64,000 nucleotides of DNA from Clitoria ternatea. Lineage: Eukaryota > Streptophyta > Magnoliopsida > Fabales > Fabaceae. Positions 63,498 through 64,000 of this stretch are shown in pieces. Position 1 is the stretch's first letter. Each line of letters begins with the position of its first letter. The position numbers and the translations under genes are program-made. Where the stretch lies: NCBI GenBank assembly GCA_037962975.1, contig JAYKXN010000129.1, forward strand, positions 186,001 through 250,000. Direction: 5' to 3'. The notes beneath the pieces were generated by a model that was not told the DNA's origin, ran no database searches, and saw nothing but the letters and a program-made list of their open reading frames with translations.

Positions 63498-63536
<39 letters not shown>

Positions 63537-64000
63537 GTGAAAATTTTTGTTATTATAAAAAATAAGACATGATATATTTAAGAGGTCTATACATACAGGG
63601 AAGACATATACTCTCAAAATCTTAATTTTATCTTAAATTAAAAATGTTAAATATTGTTATTAATGAATAACTAAAAGATATTTAGACACATTTGATTTAT
63701 TAGATTTTCAAAATATCACAATATCTATAGTCTTTTATCTAATAATAGGAGTCAAAAAATGTATATTGATGACAGCAAACATTAGTCATAGTCATTAGTC
63801 AAAAAATGTATATTAATGACAGCAAACATTAGTCATAGTTAGAGTTATTAACATATATAAAATCTCCATCTAGAGAAAAAAGTTAGCAATATAGAAATGA
63901 AATTAAAATGATAAAAATAAATAAAATTAACATATTTTATTGCGTCTTCACTATGTCATTTTCATATGAAACATAAACTTGTTTCTTTTTCATAAGATGG
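59867..64000. repeat. Satellite array, block 8
   Basis: A unit of about 1.6 kb runs to 61467, a simple unit of about 2.0 kb to 63490 and a partial unit to the window end. The first 220 bp (59867-60086) repeat the same unit segment found immediately left of the LTR element (53463-53682). Unit two has a deletion near 62058 (GTCACATAAAGTATG-TAATTCAC), and 63745-63850 contains a short local duplication (GTCAAAAAATGTATATT...ACATTAGTCATAG). A TA run of about 34 bp lies at 63499-63532. No gene is seen. Confidence 0.83.

Overview
The window is plant nuclear DNA that contains no intact host gene. The evidence is CACTA (En/Spm) transposons with 3-bp target duplications, chromovirus-type LTRs, GT-AG introns and fragments of recognisable plant genes. 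A legume (Vigna/Phaseolus type) is my best guess, mainly from the style of the LTR motifs; this is inference.

The matrix is a strongly AT-rich, kilobase-period tandem repeat. Units recur with a hallmark junction (CATTGTGCAT, then a TA run, then AAAGTGTGAAAA) near 30, 4195, 6370, 8095, 13975, 25978, 30155, 32327, 39907, 52825, 61470 and 63490. Undisturbed spacing is about 2.0-2.3 kb, or about 4.2 kb for a compound unit. Positions 1-8017 and 25950-33977 are near-identical copies, so the array has been amplified recently. The short AT-rich ORFs in these units are not genes.

Into this matrix are inserted: (A) one CACTA family present three times at the same unit position (6379-8017 truncated; 13985-17151; 32336-37607), carrying minus-strand pieces of a calcineurin-like metallophosphoesterase gene; (B) a 2.5-kb CACTA element (8108-10593) carrying, in sense orientation, exons that look like a plant SKA3-type kinetochore protein, then the N-terminal part of a PHO2/UBC24-like gene with what looks like its 5' UTR, including a well-conserved miR399 target site; (C) a 10.6-kb CACTA element (40616-51246) with a decayed two-gene transposase set (TNP2-like, then Ptta/Transposase_24-like) plus captured host fragments on the minus strand (a NAC first exon and an unidentified acidic/Cys-containing protein); (D) a 407-bp solo LTR (20435-20841); (E) a 3.37-kb solo LTR (21249-24614) with internal tandem repeats; (F) a minus-strand 3' LTR of about 5.5 kb plus polypurine tract of a related chromovirus-like element (53683-59866), truncated at its internal side.

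The CACTA-C genes show how the element once worked. A TNP2-like transposase with an N-terminal transposase-associated Cys domain ends, after splicing, in a TGA that overlaps the ATG of the second protein. The second gene keeps perfect exon phases but has four stops, each one C-to-T change from a CAG or CGA codon. The most interesting observation is element B: a Pack-CACTA that has picked up a miR399-responsive leader from the phosphate-homeostasis gene PHO2 and joined it to other gene fragments inside a repeat array.
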